A stretch of 64,000 nt of DNA from the NCBI RefSeq assembly GCF_905220415.1, contig NC_059561.1:7394001-7458000 (forward strand), given 5' to 3'. Source of the DNA: Colias croceus (Eukaryota; Arthropoda; Insecta; Lepidoptera; Pieridae). Position 1 is the stretch's first letter. Each line of letters begins with the position of its first letter. Made by a program: the position numbers and the translations under genes. Under the pieces are notes generated by a model, which had not been told where the DNA came from, searched no databases, and saw only the letters and a list, made by a program, of their open reading frames with translations. Below, piece by piece: positions 28,501 to 35,108 of this stretch.

Positions 28501-29921
28501 AAAATTAAAATGTATAAATGTAAATAAAATAGTAGAAGTGAGAACTAGTCATTTAATTCGATATTATAATAAAAACAAAAAGTTTCGCAGCCGGTAGGAT
28601 TCGAACCTACGCTCCCAGAGGGAATCTGATTTCGAGTCAGACGCCTTAACCACTCGGCCACGACTGCTATAGGACGTTGTTTGAAATAGTCGAACATATT
28701 CTATAGCCCTATTTAATGAATATTTTCCATAAGTATTTCACCATTTTTCATACAATTTTTTTTTATTATTTTTGTGCAATTTTTATATAGATTATTCTAT
28801 ATCTAAATGAGTGTGTGTGTGTGTATTTGTGTAAATTATAAAGTGCATAATCCAGTTAAAATATCAAAATTGTCGAAAATCTTAGGTAGAATGTGACTGG
28901 CGCGCTCATATTTTTTTTAAAGTTTTTTATTAAAAAGCTTCTCAATAAATAAAACGAAAAATGTAATAGTTCTCATACCACTTAAACATGTAATGTCTAT
29001 CTATATTTACCACAAAAGATACCTTGAAGGAGCAGGTAATAACAAAAAATACAACAACAGTCAGGATGTTAAAATCGTGACTTGGTTTTTGTATGATTCA
29101 GATAATCACGTGCCCTTTTATACCTCGCAAGGGCGGTAAGGTCTTGTACACAATTACATTTATATTAAAACTAGTCGTCCGCCCCGGCTTCGCCCGTGGT
29201 ACATATTTCGCAATAAAAGGTAGCCTATGTCCTTTCTCGGGTATCAAAATATCTCCATACCAAATTTCATTCAAATTGGTTCAGTAGTTAAGGCGTGATT
29301 GAGTAACAGACAGACAGACAGAGTTACTTTCGCATTAATTATAATATAAGTATGGATTATCTTAATTACATTTTCAGAGATTTTTTAATGGTGTACCTAT
29401 GTTTGTGATAACTGATATGAGATAAAAAAGCGTCTCTTGTTTATTTTTATTTTTTTATTTAACTCAGTGCTAATTATTTCCACCTACCTACTAACGATGA
29501 TGTAATTTTACTGGATGTATTATAACGAATAACAATTGAACGTATTTTAGTTAATTCTACTTCTGGAGGTACATAAATCCAATAGGTCAAATATAGAAAA
29601 TAATAGAAAAGGTTTCAATTTCAGTGTAATCACCCGACTTTGTTCATAACAAATATCTGTGATAACTTTTAAGTTTTAACTTTAATTATTAAGTATTAAT
29701 AATTCATGGTCAATGTTCAAAATAAACTAGTAATGCTTACCTTTAGGCATCCCACATGGCGGTTTCGTTCTAGAATTATCTAGAAAGTCCAAATCATACT
29801 TCCTAGCAGGCGGGTACGTCAGAGCCACGTGGCCATTCACACACACAAACGCACTGAGCACACACACCAATGTCACTAGCGCCATCTTGGCTCTTACGTC
29901 ACTGTCAGATTGACGCGCCAT
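10804..29921 (-). CDS. Large multi-domain DOMON membrane protein (LPMO-like/EGF/DOMON/SEA/TM)
   Basis: Twenty-one exons join in frame to 1456 residues. M13 is an alternative start that gives a shorter signal peptide. Domains: signal peptide to about G30; mature H31 starting HVALTYPPARKYDLD with PPCG near 55, resembling LPMO-like X325/AA modules (31-161); Cys-rich EGF-like (162-236); first half of DOMON 1 (about 240-308); Pro/Glu-rich insert with RKKR at 449-452 (309-708); rest of DOMON 1 (709-840); DOMON 2 (about 855-1029); SEA-like (about 1047-1175); one membrane span (about 1197-1220) followed by RRPK; low-complexity tail to 1456. DOMON domains bind haem or sugar, and SEA domains occur on surface glycoproteins. 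The layout matches the insect CG14681-like family as I recall it; the function is unknown. Type I topology is inferred. Confidence 0.9.
11081..11250 (+). repeat. MITE M copy 1
   Basis: It starts 'cgacgtgtggcactcgggga', has 'aagctattgcatgc' near the left and 'gctatgcaatagctt' at the right as inverted partners, and has a second copy at 13815-13975. It lies in the intron between exons 20 and 21. Confidence 0.8.
11251..11901. other. DOMON intron 20, no gene seen
   Basis: It contains a short imperfect hairpin: 'gtgcttttccacc' near 11270 pairs with 'ggtggaaaagcac' near 11438. There is no coding signal. Confidence 0.5.
11902..11974 (-). tRNA. tRNA-Arg-TCG: tRNA-Arg (anticodon TCG), copy 1
   Basis: The - strand reads GACCGTG TG GCCTAATGGATAAGGC, anticodon loop CTTCGGA, T arm GCAGG TTCGAGT CCTGT, acceptor CACGGTC. 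All stems pair, and boxes A and B are intact. A T-run terminator follows on the - strand. It lies in the last intron of the DOMON gene, same strand. It reads CGA codons. 73 nt with the discriminator. Confidence 0.96.
12534..13000 (-). CDS. DOMON gene exon 20 (cytoplasmic tail repeats)
   Basis: Residues 1228-1382 plus part of 1383. It begins DHLIPSAAWNLTSSNTNYAF, then a Pro-rich and NGT-rich run, then four to five copies of the 10-residue repeat GTLGRPNGYD. The phase from exon 19 (…RRPK|DHL) picks this frame rather than the longer open frame at 12508-12933. The many N-x-T sequons are on the predicted cytosolic side. Confidence 0.87.
12618..12752 (-). repeat. In-frame 30-bp coding tandem repeat
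   Basis: The unit 'cgtttggacgtcccaaagtc' plus 10 bp repeats at 30-bp spacing about 4.5 times with few substitutions. It encodes GTLGRPNGYD on the - strand. Confidence 0.9.
13001..13814. other. DOMON intron 19, first part, no gene seen
   Basis: AT-rich intron between exons 20 and 19. Short open frames lack splice support or similarity. Confidence 0.55.
13815..13975 (+). repeat. MITE M copy 2
   Basis: Same orientation as and very similar to 11081-11250: 'cgacgtgtgtcactcgggga' to 'gctatgcaatagca'. It ends about 50 bp from the donor of exon 19. Confidence 0.8.
14028..14176 (-). CDS. DOMON gene exon 19 (transmembrane)
   Basis: Residues 1178-1227. VLVPPEATPPPPIF leads into the hydrophobic span LWVAVGCGVALGLLLAAQ, ending in SAARRPK, a positive-inside stop-transfer. 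The donor (aag|gtattt) is weaker than its neighbours. Confidence 0.87.
14177..14586. other. DOMON intron 18, no gene seen
   Basis: AT-rich intron without a recognised repeat. Confidence 0.55.
14587..14813 (-). CDS. DOMON gene exon 18 (SEA-like, C-terminal half)
   Basis: Residues 1102-1177, from NETKAIIADLTLKSIETNLI to LNVDPEFLVFAPES. Alternating hydrophobic strands and the final 'VDPEFLVF' fit the second half of a SEA domain. No clear GSVVV autoproteolysis motif is seen. Confidence 0.87.
14814..15390. other. DOMON intron 17, no gene seen
   Basis: AT-rich. Two short near-complementary segments ('actaaagaaatttagtcc') form a weak hairpin. No gene. Confidence 0.5.
15391..15607 (-). CDS. DOMON gene exon 17 (SEA-like, N-terminal half)
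   Basis: Residues 1030-1101. An acidic linker (EPTDEETTPEP) precedes HTYNIYIRITGLADSFRPP, then YTSLVQQVVGSLSGELSQVK, typical of the first strand and helix of a SEA fold. Confidence 0.87.
15608..16139. other. DOMON intron 16, no gene seen
   Basis: AT-rich intron without a recognised repeat or gene. Confidence 0.55.
16140..16287 (-). CDS. DOMON gene exon 16 (end of DOMON 2)
   Basis: Residues 981-1029: DLAFTDVQCLYIMFVTKGGG followed by MSVPLITDDKICIKPCGP. The paired Cys and the strand pattern close the second DOMON domain. Confidence 0.9.
16288..16902. other. DOMON intron 15, no gene seen
   Basis: AT-rich intron with a short duplicated 'gccacttaactgactacta'/'gccactatccgattttc'-type stretch near 16820-16870. 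No gene. Confidence 0.5.
16903..17094 (-). CDS. DOMON gene exon 15 (DOMON 2)
   Basis: Residues 917-980, phase 0 at both ends. SQTDAVVGWVDSRSGRPFLM is the DOMON D-x-V/I-G-W strand motif; it is followed by DGYTTMSFVRKRDTGDSK. Confidence 0.93.
17141..17331 (-). repeat. Interspersed retroposon tail, family R1, reverse
   Basis: It runs from 'tcactacatagtataaaaca' to 'cgcggacggtaagctagttt', 46 bp upstream (in transcript sense) of exon 15. Confidence 0.8.
17332..17780. other. DOMON intron 14 remainder, no gene seen
   Basis: AT-rich intron. Confidence 0.55.
17781..18007 (-). CDS. DOMON gene exon 14 (start of DOMON 2)
   Basis: Residues 841-916. Linker, then CGAQFKLPADCDVTNRTCDF and WEYLGQKRGKDSIRFTITTK, ending WTGIGFSLDRKM: the canonical DOMON pattern in which GIGFS sits before the DxxxGW motif of the next exon. 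Confidence 0.93.
18095..18200 (-). repeat. LINE-type 3' tail
   Basis: The - strand reads '...gcttaataaagtatttttgtttgtttg', an AATAAA-like end with a simple repeat, as in non-LTR retroposon tails. Confidence 0.5.
18540..18780 (-). repeat. Retroposon fragment
   Basis: The - strand contains 'ggttgtctggaagagatcgc', then 'gcgataagaccgcctgttgt', text common at the 3' end of lepidopteran non-LTR elements. Open frames across it are not conserved coding sequence. Confidence 0.5.
18777..18871 (-). repeat. MITE G copy next to the exon 13 donor
   Basis: It carries 'aaagaagtttcacttctgac' and 'acacgtgtgctcgctctttt' on the + strand, the reverse of the copy at 5335. It ends within about 10 bp of the splice donor of exon 13. 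Confidence 0.7.
18881..19043 (-). CDS. DOMON gene exon 13 (end of DOMON 1)
   Basis: Residues 787-840: AKEPTDHSLVDDEMHVIWAR closes DOMON 1, then GHGGQRGVVGVNFF begins the linker to DOMON 2. Confidence 0.93.
19187..19686 (+). repeat. RTE-like LINE tail, family R2, with (CAGA)n
   Basis: It begins 'actagcttccgcccgcgact', includes 'cgtgtgttcgcggttctaca' and a (caga)n run, and ends near 'tatgtatagatata'. Copies are at 31021, 51212 and (reverse) 59789. There is no ORF; the family assignment is by appearance only. Confidence 0.75.
19868..20080 (+). repeat. Interspersed retroposon tail, family R6
   Basis: It runs from 'atattataaaggcgaaagtt' to 'gcgggcggaaatctagta'. It ends 60 bp from DOMON exon 12. 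Confidence 0.8.
20140..20248 (-). CDS. DOMON gene exon 12 (DOMON 1)
   Basis: Residues 750-786: R|STPRVDTFWGGHDDITASSG then FEENGVTTIMFRKKIK. The ENGVTTIxFRKK strand is characteristic of the DOMON fold. Confidence 0.94.
20457..20600 (+). repeat. MITE G copy
   Basis: It starts 'aaaaagagcgtatgtgccga', followed by 'gtcagaagtgaaacttcttt' and 'tattgccatgacaagacctt', parallel to 5335-5490. It lies in the intron between exons 11 and 12. Confidence 0.7.
20644..20767 (-). CDS. DOMON gene exon 11 (DOMON 1 resumes)
   Basis: Residues 709-749: G|YFPAHEYVPKFDFNPMDCTD then IVIGTARGNYHRVLDYYTRD. MDCTDIVIGTA is the DOMON strand that should directly follow the strand ending in exon 7; the Pro/Glu-rich insert lies between. 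Confidence 0.94.
20832..20925. repeat. 21-bp tandem repeat
   Basis: About four and a half copies of 'tctccagaggagtaactttt', 21-bp spacing, in intron 10. Confidence 0.85.
20926..22117. other. DOMON intron 10, no gene seen
   Basis: A/T- and GA-rich text without coding or repeat signals recognised elsewhere. Confidence 0.55.
22118..22861 (-). CDS. DOMON gene exon 10 (large Pro/Glu/Ser repeat exon)
   Basis: Residues 461-708, phase 1 at both ends. After NVATSTTIIDTETENYPSPK and a basic stretch, about 190 residues are built from SEPSPEPK/SEPEP-type units, ending LLVKGLNEES. It is highly acidic and predicted disordered. The + strand shadow frame (Gly/Ser-rich, 22024-22818) has no splice context and is rejected. 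Confidence 0.9.
22862..23046. other. DOMON intron 9, no gene seen
   Basis: Short intron bounded by tttttacag (exon 10) and caa|gtaagt (exon 9). Confidence 0.6.
23047..23085 (-). CDS. DOMON gene exon 9 (39-nt micro-exon with RKKR)
   Basis: Residues 448-460, G|RKKRAAQESQNS|N, phase 1-1. The acceptor caatttcag and donor gtaagt are both strong. RKKR followed by AAQ fits a furin-type convertase site in the lumen. Confidence 0.88.
23086..23427. other. DOMON intron 8, no gene seen
   Basis: AT-rich intron. Confidence 0.6.
23428..23844 (-). CDS. DOMON gene exon 8 (first Pro/Glu-rich exon)
   Basis: Residues 309-447, phase 1-1. About 95 residues of QPEPEPEPK/SEPQPEP repeats, then a non-repetitive segment NRKNKR-like/VAMHTLDGFDFKNL leading to the RKKR exon. 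The composition matches exon 10, suggesting the two arose by duplication. Confidence 0.9.
23845..24161. other. DOMON intron 7, no gene seen
   Basis: AT-rich intron. The short frame at 23940-24140 has no support. Confidence 0.6.
24162..24236 (-). CDS. DOMON gene exon 7 (DOMON 1)
   Basis: Residues 284-308: A|IGWRPKGLKKECKNFPVLGA then PLEQ. 'GWRP' is the DOMON GW-type strand end. Confidence 0.93.
24260..24450 (-). repeat. Interspersed retroposon tail, family R1, reverse
   Basis: It runs from 'aactacataatataaaaaaa' to 'ctgcgggccgaaagctagtt'; diverged. Confidence 0.75.
24550..24668 (+). rRNA. 5S rRNA: 5S rRNA, copy 1
   Basis: 119 nt from GCCAACGTCCATACCACGTT to GTGATGTTGGCT, with TCCGATCACCGAAGTTAAGC and the GATGGGTGACCGCCTGGGAA internal control region intact. 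The ends pair (GCCAAC/GTTGGC), and a tttt run follows. It sits in DOMON intron 6, on the opposite strand. Identical to copy 2. Confidence 0.95.
24669..25031. other. DOMON intron 6 remainder, no gene seen
   Basis: AT-rich intron between the 5S copy and exon 6. Confidence 0.6.
25032..25175 (-). CDS. DOMON gene exon 6 (start of DOMON 1)
   Basis: Residues 236-283: K|SPWKEKSINLGLYSKKELSK then DFHLYWRVIKDMQEVEFVMM and VNGTSYA. The 'LYWRV...EVEFVMMVNG' pattern is an N-terminal DOMON strand pair. Confidence 0.93.
25176..25643. other. DOMON intron 5, no gene seen
   Basis: AT-rich, with a diffuse 'aaaactttt/gaaactttct' pattern near 25395-25600 but no clear repeat or gene. Confidence 0.55.
25644..25865 (-). 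CDS. DOMON gene exon 5 (EGF-like Cys-rich)
   Basis: Residues 162-236. Cys pattern CSGKGFHILGRCKCNKLHSG-ARC then DECSEDTDCGLRGKCVD and MCYCPHGFYGKGC: two EGF-like half modules with the C-x-C-x(5)-G spacing. Extracellular. Confidence 0.94.
25866..26371. other. DOMON intron 4, no gene seen
   Basis: AT-rich. The 26220-26345 part has several 'ctagaa/aatcttcta' near-repeats; no gene. Confidence 0.55.
26372..26505 (-). CDS. DOMON gene exon 4
   Basis: Residues 117-161: T|AQSYEVHLPSDFTCENCTLQ then LQREADEWGSKYRFWSCADI, DVVQ. The CxxC and 'YRFWSCADI' resemble the last strands of an LPMO-like beta-sandwich (CTLQ...W..Y..CADI). Confidence 0.93.
26506..26889. other. DOMON intron 3, no gene seen
   Basis: AT-rich intron. 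Confidence 0.6.
26890..26987 (-). CDS. DOMON gene exon 3
   Basis: Residues 85-117: GGFSLRILDYLDRPLLDLTP then RAGGTEFVRDDV|T. It continues the N-terminal beta-sandwich module. Confidence 0.93.
27098..27170 (-). tRNA. tRNA-Lys-CTT: tRNA-Lys (anticodon CTT)
   Basis: The - strand reads GTCCGGC TA GCTCAGTCGGTAGAGC, anticodon stem-loop TGAGA CTCTTAA TCTCA, GTGGG TTCGAGC CCCAC, acceptor GTTGGGC. The acceptor has a T2-G71 wobble where most insect copies have a C-G pair. It lies in the 217-bp intron between exons 2 and 3, same strand, starting 35 nt after the exon 2 donor. A T-run terminator follows. Confidence 0.96.
27205..27275 (-). CDS. DOMON gene exon 2
   Basis: Residues 61-84: G|SIKTSFLAGSTFTVHWHLAY then AHK. 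The HWHLAYAHKGGF stretch (through exon 3) supplies His residues that could complete a metal site with the N-terminal His. Confidence 0.93.
27276..27956. other. DOMON intron 1, proximal part, no gene seen
   Basis: AT-rich, with long (aat)n-like text near 27510-27560. Confidence 0.55.
27957..28029 (-). tRNA. tRNA-Arg-TCG: tRNA-Arg (anticodon TCG), copy 2
   Basis: The 73-nt body is identical to 11902-11974. The flanks differ beyond about 8 bp, so the gene body is conserved while its context is not. It lies in DOMON intron 1, same strand, with a T-run terminator after it. Confidence 0.96.
28586..28667 (-). tRNA. tRNA-Ser-CGA: tRNA-Ser (anticodon CGA)
   Basis: 82 nt with the long variable arm typical of class II: GCAGTCG TG GCCGAGTGGTTAAGGC, loop CTCGAAA, variable arm CCCTCTGGGAG, GTAGG TTCGAAT CCTAC, acceptor CGGCTGC. 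A T-run terminator follows. It lies in DOMON intron 1, same strand. Confidence 0.96.
28668..29171. other. DOMON intron 1, no gene seen
   Basis: AT-rich, with a short (gt)n run at 28810-28822. Confidence 0.55.
29172..29357 (-). repeat. Interspersed retroposon tail, family R5, reverse
   Basis: It starts 'ctagtcgtccgccccggctt' and ends with (caga)n and 'gcattaattataatataagt'; partner of 2356-2470. Confidence 0.75.
29741..29921 (-). CDS. DOMON gene exon 1 coding part (signal peptide, N-terminal His)
   Basis: Residues 1-61. The start at M1 (context agaaATGg) gives MARQSDSDVRAK, then MALVTLVCVLSAFVCVNG|H. M13 also has a good context (caagATGg) and would give a textbook 18-residue signal peptide. 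Either way the predicted cleavage exposes HVALTYPPARKYDLDFLDNS. The exon extends as 5' UTR to 29955, where an acceptor (ttttgttccag) shows that an upstream non-coding exon exists. Confidence 0.93.
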
Positions 29922-29955
29922 TTCTGATTGGTTTCATAATTGTTTGTTGATATAC

Positions 29956-31020
29956 CTGGAACAAAATAGATATATTTATTATAACTAGTAGTCCTCCAAA
30001 AAATAGCTATTAACAAGGAAGTAAAAGAAACAATAATAATTTTGTGTGTGTATCAATTTCATGGCTGTGTGTGTAATTTTTAACCGACTTCAAAAAAAAG
30101 GAGGAGGTTATCAATGCGGCTGGTATATACAATATAGGAAAAATGGCAAGAATTTAGATAGAAATACAAAAATATTATATTGTTAAAAAAACCTGTTCCT
30201 TCATATCATAACATATTACATAACGTGTACAGAAATTGCCATATTTGTCCCTCCATTATTTAGCAAAGTATCAATTTGAGGCAATTTTCTCAACAATATA
30301 ATGGCTGATACAAATAACTAGTTTGCTATTGTCTTTTACTTTCTATCGACTACTTTCACTACTCGATATAAATACTTGTGAGGAAGACTAACGATCTGTT
30401 GAAAACATAACAAATTAGTGTTATATTGTAGTGACATTTGTATGAAAAAGGGATATACCGGTAAATCACACTTTCTACACTGGTGCAGTCTTACATGGGT
30501 GCAGTATAGCTAGTTTTATAGACTTTTACAGTATTTAGGCTATTTAGGTTCGATACCCACTAATTGGGAAAAATATACTTAGTCATAAATAATGTACATA
30601 TTTCTGCCTTTCCAAGGCGCTTCCATGAATCGCGGTCTTGTCCTAATGAAAAAGCTAAAAGCTGGCTTGTAATAAAATTCCGCTTGTACACTCTTTACCC
30701 GGGTTGATCCTCGATAGAAAAGAATAAAGACATTCTACTCAGTAGATAGCTAAAGATGTAGTCTCCATAGATCATAAATAATTTGTAAAATTGATACCGA
30801 AATCGATCCATCGAACATTTAAATATATGTAATAGACAAGCAGTATCTTACGTAATAATAATATATGAGTAAGGATCTATTATTGCCATACCAACTAATG
30901 TTCTTATAATAATTTATCTAAATAACGAAGATTATGTTTACACTTATATCATCATCAATTATAACAAGAAGTTAATTATAATAAACATACGGTTATGTTA
31001 TTCTATCATAATATTATATA
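29956..31020. other. 5' non-coding intron, no gene seen
   Basis: It includes 'taaccgacttcaaaaaaaag' with 'gaggaggttatcaatgcggc' near 30080-30130, the start of a retroposon family also seen at 59740-59790 in reverse. Otherwise AT-rich. Confidence 0.5.
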
Positions 31021-31345
31021 ACTAGCTTCCGCCCGCGACTCCGTCCGCACGGATGTCGGTCTTCGCGTGGATGGTTTATTTCTCCATTTTGAGTAACTCT
31101 GACAATGACATCTTATAAATATCTATTGGACCCAAATACGGCTAGACCTATACTAATACGCAACGTGTGTTCGCGGTTCTACAGAACAACGTCTATGGAT
31201 AAAACTGAATAATTAAGGATTAATTTTTTTTCTACGTATTTTTCCAGGATAAAAAGTATCCTATTTTACGCCCAGGATAATAAGGTATAATTATACCAAG
31301 TTTCATCGAAATCGAACCGGAAGTTTTCACGTGATGTCTTCACAT

Positions 31346-31378
<33 letters not shown>

Positions 31379-31508
31379 AAATTTTTTAATCACATATTTG
31401 GGTTTGGTATCGATCCAGTAACACCCCCTGCTATTTATTTTTTCAATATTTTCAATGTACAGAATTGACCCTTCTACAGATTTAGGTATTATATGTATAG
31501 ATATAGAT
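31021..31508 (+). repeat. RTE-like LINE tail, family R2
   Basis: Very close to 19187-19686, with a shorter (caga)n run. Confidence 0.75.
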
Positions 31509-32969
31509 AACGACGCGGACGGTAAGAGTTTTATGTAATCGGAATTTGCTTTGAATAATTGAATAAATATACAATTAGCGATCTTTTGACCCTTTTGCTA
31601 GATGACGGATAAAGAAGCTTCTAGCTGTAATTGACGATGACTAGTTGAATTTTAAAATTAATTTACAAGCTTTTGATTCAGTTGTAAGTTTCTTATGAAA
31701 TGAAGCGTGCGAATTCGTATTTTCGATTATAATCTCAACAAAATTGTTGTAAAATGTCTAAAAGTCTTTCAGCTGATATAAAATAGATACCTACTACCTA
31801 CATACCTATTAGGTAGACATTTTCATCTCGTCGTTTACATATATTTACATATTTTACGTCGTTTACACTTAACTGATTTGAATGAAATTTATTACAGAGA
31901 TAGTTTCAAACATAAGAAAGGACATAGGGTAGGTTTTATAACGACTATCCTGCAGCAACGACAAATATGCGGCTTTTTTTCACTAGGCGGGCGAAGCCAC
32001 GAGTGGAAAGCTAGTTCCTATCTAAATAAATATTTCAAAAATTAATTTATCATTCTTATCACATGGTACGATACGATCATACAATATGTCGGTGGTCGAT
32101 GGTCAGTGGTCAAACCACTTAATAAATTAACAGGTGGACAGCTTTCACTAGGTAGGTATATTTCAATACTGGTTTGGGATATGACAATGATATCTGCTAT
32201 TGTGTACCGTGAAATTTTTAAAGTTCTGATGCGAATAGCCTTCATATTCAATTACATACTTTTTTTATAAAATTTTTAGTTATAAACTAAAAATTTTATA
32301 AAACAAAATATATATTATACCTAAAGAAAAAAATTATTACAGCTATACCCACAGTCAGAACGACAGCTTTTTTATTATTGGACTTTTAATCTGCATAAAC
32401 TATGTACATTGCACATAATATATTATGGTATGGATTTTCTATAAGATAAGAAAAATATTATCAAAAACTCATAAGATAGCTTGTTCGGGACGTTCACGTC
32501 GAAATATTTACGTCTTTTCACACATATGAATTACATCCCTACCTACTTTTTACCCAAGCCCTAATTACGGAACAGCAAGAATTAAATAGTTTTTCCCAAG
32601 TTTCACATTCTCTAGTGGGGTTGCCAACGCATGGGAATGGCTATTGTTAACGCAATCTCTATGTAGTGTAGTTAATAGTTATGTAATCGTGCTGCCATAT
32701 GTGGCAAATATTTTTTTGTAAGAAAATGAAATTTTTACGGTGGTTTCTGTTTTATTTAGTTTGTGTCAGCTAGTGTAGTTCTGTATTTACCTAATAAAAA
32801 GACCTTGAAAAAGACCAACCAACTAACATTTTAATTTTTAATACGTGTTGGCAAGGTGTAGGCCGCGCTTGAATTCAAAAATATTGGTTTATAAAAGAAA
32901 TACATAACCAATTATTATAAAAATATTCTGTGCAAGTAAATAATGTACAAATTCGTTTAAACACCAACA
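31509..32969. other. Upstream non-coding region, no gene seen
   Basis: AT-rich, with a diverged retroposon tail near 31850-32015 ending 'ggcgggcgaagccacgagtg'. A perfect short palindrome ('aaaatttttagttataaact' with its complement) is at about 32268-32302. Confidence 0.5.
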
Positions 32970-33041
32970 TCCGATATGGTCTAGTGGCTAGGATACCTGG
33001 CTCTCACCCAGGAGGCTCGGGTTCGATTCCCGGTATCGGAA
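32970..33041 (+). tRNA. tRNA-Glu-CTC: tRNA-Glu (anticodon CTC)
   Basis: TCCGATA TG GTCTAGTGGCTAGGAT, anticodon loop GCTCTCA with CTC, CGGG TTCGATT CCCGG, acceptor TATCGGA plus discriminator A. Boxes A and B are intact; ttttt follows at about 33048. It is on the opposite strand to the DOMON gene and the other tRNAs. Confidence 0.96.
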
Positions 33042-33231
33042 AACTCTTTTTGTTAATTTTTATTTTTAATCTCAAGAAATACATTAATTTATTTTTGTTT
33101 GTTGATAAGCTTGTCTTGTATTTAGTAGTAAATTATTTTTTTACAAAACAAAAGTCATTCACAGATAAACTACAAAAGAAGCCGTAATTAACTCTAGCAA
33201 TTATAAATAAAAGACAATGTTGTTACTGTGG

Positions 33232-33234
<3 letters not shown>

Positions 33235-33268
<34 letters not shown>

Positions 33269-33418
33269 GCCCATAAACGTTCCCACTGCTGGGACACGGG
33301 CCTCCTATGAGGGTACAGGCCATAATCCACCGCGCTGGCCAAGTGCGTGTTGGCGGATGACACATGTCGTCGAACTTTTTAATTCTTCGACATGTCGGTT
33401 TCCTCACGATGTTTTATG
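33235..33418 (-). repeat. Retroposon fragment, family R7 with (CAT)n
   Basis: (atc)n followed by 'agcccataaacgttcccact' and 'ctgctgggacacgggcctcc', a very common lepidopteran interspersed repeat. A shorter copy is at 39658-39735. The open frames across it are not genes. Confidence 0.75.
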
Positions 33419-34252
33419 ATTTAATAGCATAATTGCGAATACCATTCTACAAGCTCATTACAATTTACAAGATACATATATGTATTCCTTTGCAATAGGG
33501 TCGAGTTTCGCACGCATTACGCCATCTGTGGCCACATAGCGGTACTACTAAGGGTTCTTATCGGCACATGTATGCTATTGTGAACGTTATCTTGATTGAA
33601 AAACGGTTTATTTTACTGTAATTAAATTTCGCGCGTGAACATCTAGCGTAGATTATTATTTGTAATTAATAAAATGTGGGATAGTACAGCCACAGATAAT
33701 ATAATACTATACTAAACTAGTAAAGCTTGTAGTAAGTAAGAAACATTTTATTTGATAGCATATCTAGGAAAACAATCTTACCAAATAAGTTATTATAAGG
33801 ATCTTCTAAACATAGGTAACTATTGTCTATTGGACATAATAATTAATAATTTAACTATGGGATAGAGAAAACATACTTTACTTCTAGAAAAAATCAAAAT
33901 GCTAGAGATTTCATAATTAATTGATTTAATTTGTAAGAAATTTTATGGACCAATAATTGATGAGCGGCAAACAGCGGAACGAACAGAATTTTATGGTTTT
34001 ATGCAAGAATGGTGTAACGCGGAAATGCTATGTACAATCAATTTAATTGTTATTTCTTACTTGTACTTCCTTATTTGCATCTTCCCTTGCAATTTACATT
34101 GTGTTTAATTTGACTTCAGTTTATTAATAACGTAGAGTTAATAGAGTATACTTCCTGTATTAATTTTTCGTTATTATCTTTTTATTTGTTTATCGTATAG
34201 CAATTAGCAATTTATTTGCACTATAATAATTATAATCTGAGATAGAATAAGA
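33419..34252. other. Upstream non-coding region, no gene seen
   Basis: AT-rich, with no recognised gene or repeat. Confidence 0.55.
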
Positions 34253-34420
34253 TGAATCTATAATATAAAAATGAATCCCAAAATGTGTTGGTAAGCGCAT
34301 AACTTTAGAACAGCTGAACCGCTTTTTTTATTATATTCCTTGAAGTACGAGGATGGTTCTTATGTAGAGAAAACGTGAATATGTACCACGGGCGAAGCCG
34401 GGGCGGACCGCTATCTAGTT
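34253..34420 (+). repeat. Interspersed retroposon tail, family R4
   Basis: It matches 1531-1703, with a small deletion near 34320. Confidence 0.75.
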
Positions 34421-34456
34421 TATTATAAATAGTAGACCAATTTCAAACAGGCCATC

Positions 34457-34575
34457 GCCAACGTCCATACCACGTTGAATACACCGGTTCTCGTCCGATC
34501 ACCGAAGTTAAGCAACGTCGGGCGCGGTCAGTACTTGGATGGGTGACCGCCTGGGAACACCGCGTGATGTTGGCT
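34457..34575 (+). rRNA. 5S rRNA: 5S rRNA, copy 2
   Basis: 119 nt, the same sequence as 24550-24668; a tttt run follows. Ends pair and the internal control region is intact. It lies about 370 bp from the U1 gene. Confidence 0.95.
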
Positions 34576-34945
34576 TTTTGCTATTTTTTATTTGACTCAT
34601 ATTTATTAAATAATAATATAATGTAATTCGACAATTTAAATAATTATTACTTATTGATAAAATGTACTTATTTATGCCAACTTAACAGATCCGAACTACA
34701 ATAATATATATCATCTTTTATGTTCATACTTTTTATTTGTAAAAAACATACATAGACCGAAACTTGAAACCATGTAATGGAATCATTACGAATTAGTACG
34801 AAAATAGAACTGTAGAAATACAAATCGAGAGAACCTTCTTCAAAAGTTGTGTTTATATTAATTTGTACCACAGTTTGTACTATGTTCATTAGCAGTTAGC
34901 ACATAGCACTAAACCATTCATTCACAATGAATTAATATGATTTAT

Positions 34946-35108
34946 GGGGGGACGGCGCGTACGCAGTCCCCACTACCAAAAATTACGCGTCCGAGTTATC
35001 CACATTAGGGATAATCGCAGAGGTCAACCCCGCCGCAGTGCAATGGCGGGGCCTCGCTCTGGGGGAACCGCCTTCCTGATCACGGTGTCCCCTACGCCAG
35101 GTAAGTAT
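34946..35108 (-). ncRNA. U1: U1 spliceosomal snRNA
   Basis: The - strand transcript begins ATACTTACCTGGCGTAGGGG, the 5' splice-site recognition sequence of U1. It continues with the stem-loop I/II region (GTGATCAGGAAGGCGG, CCATTGCACTGCGGCGGGG), the conserved TTGACCTCTGCGATTATCCC, an Sm site AATTTTTGG, and a terminal GC-rich stem ending in CCCCCC. Length 163 nt, normal for U1. It pairs with 5' splice sites in pre-mRNA. A 103-codon open frame on the + strand here is only its shadow. The Pol II snRNA promoter (PSEA) should lie about 40-65 bp to the right, around 35150-35170. Confidence 0.96.

Noticed and set aside
33201..33419. Poly-Met and poly-His open frames
   Set aside because: Produced by the (atc)n run of a common interspersed repeat.
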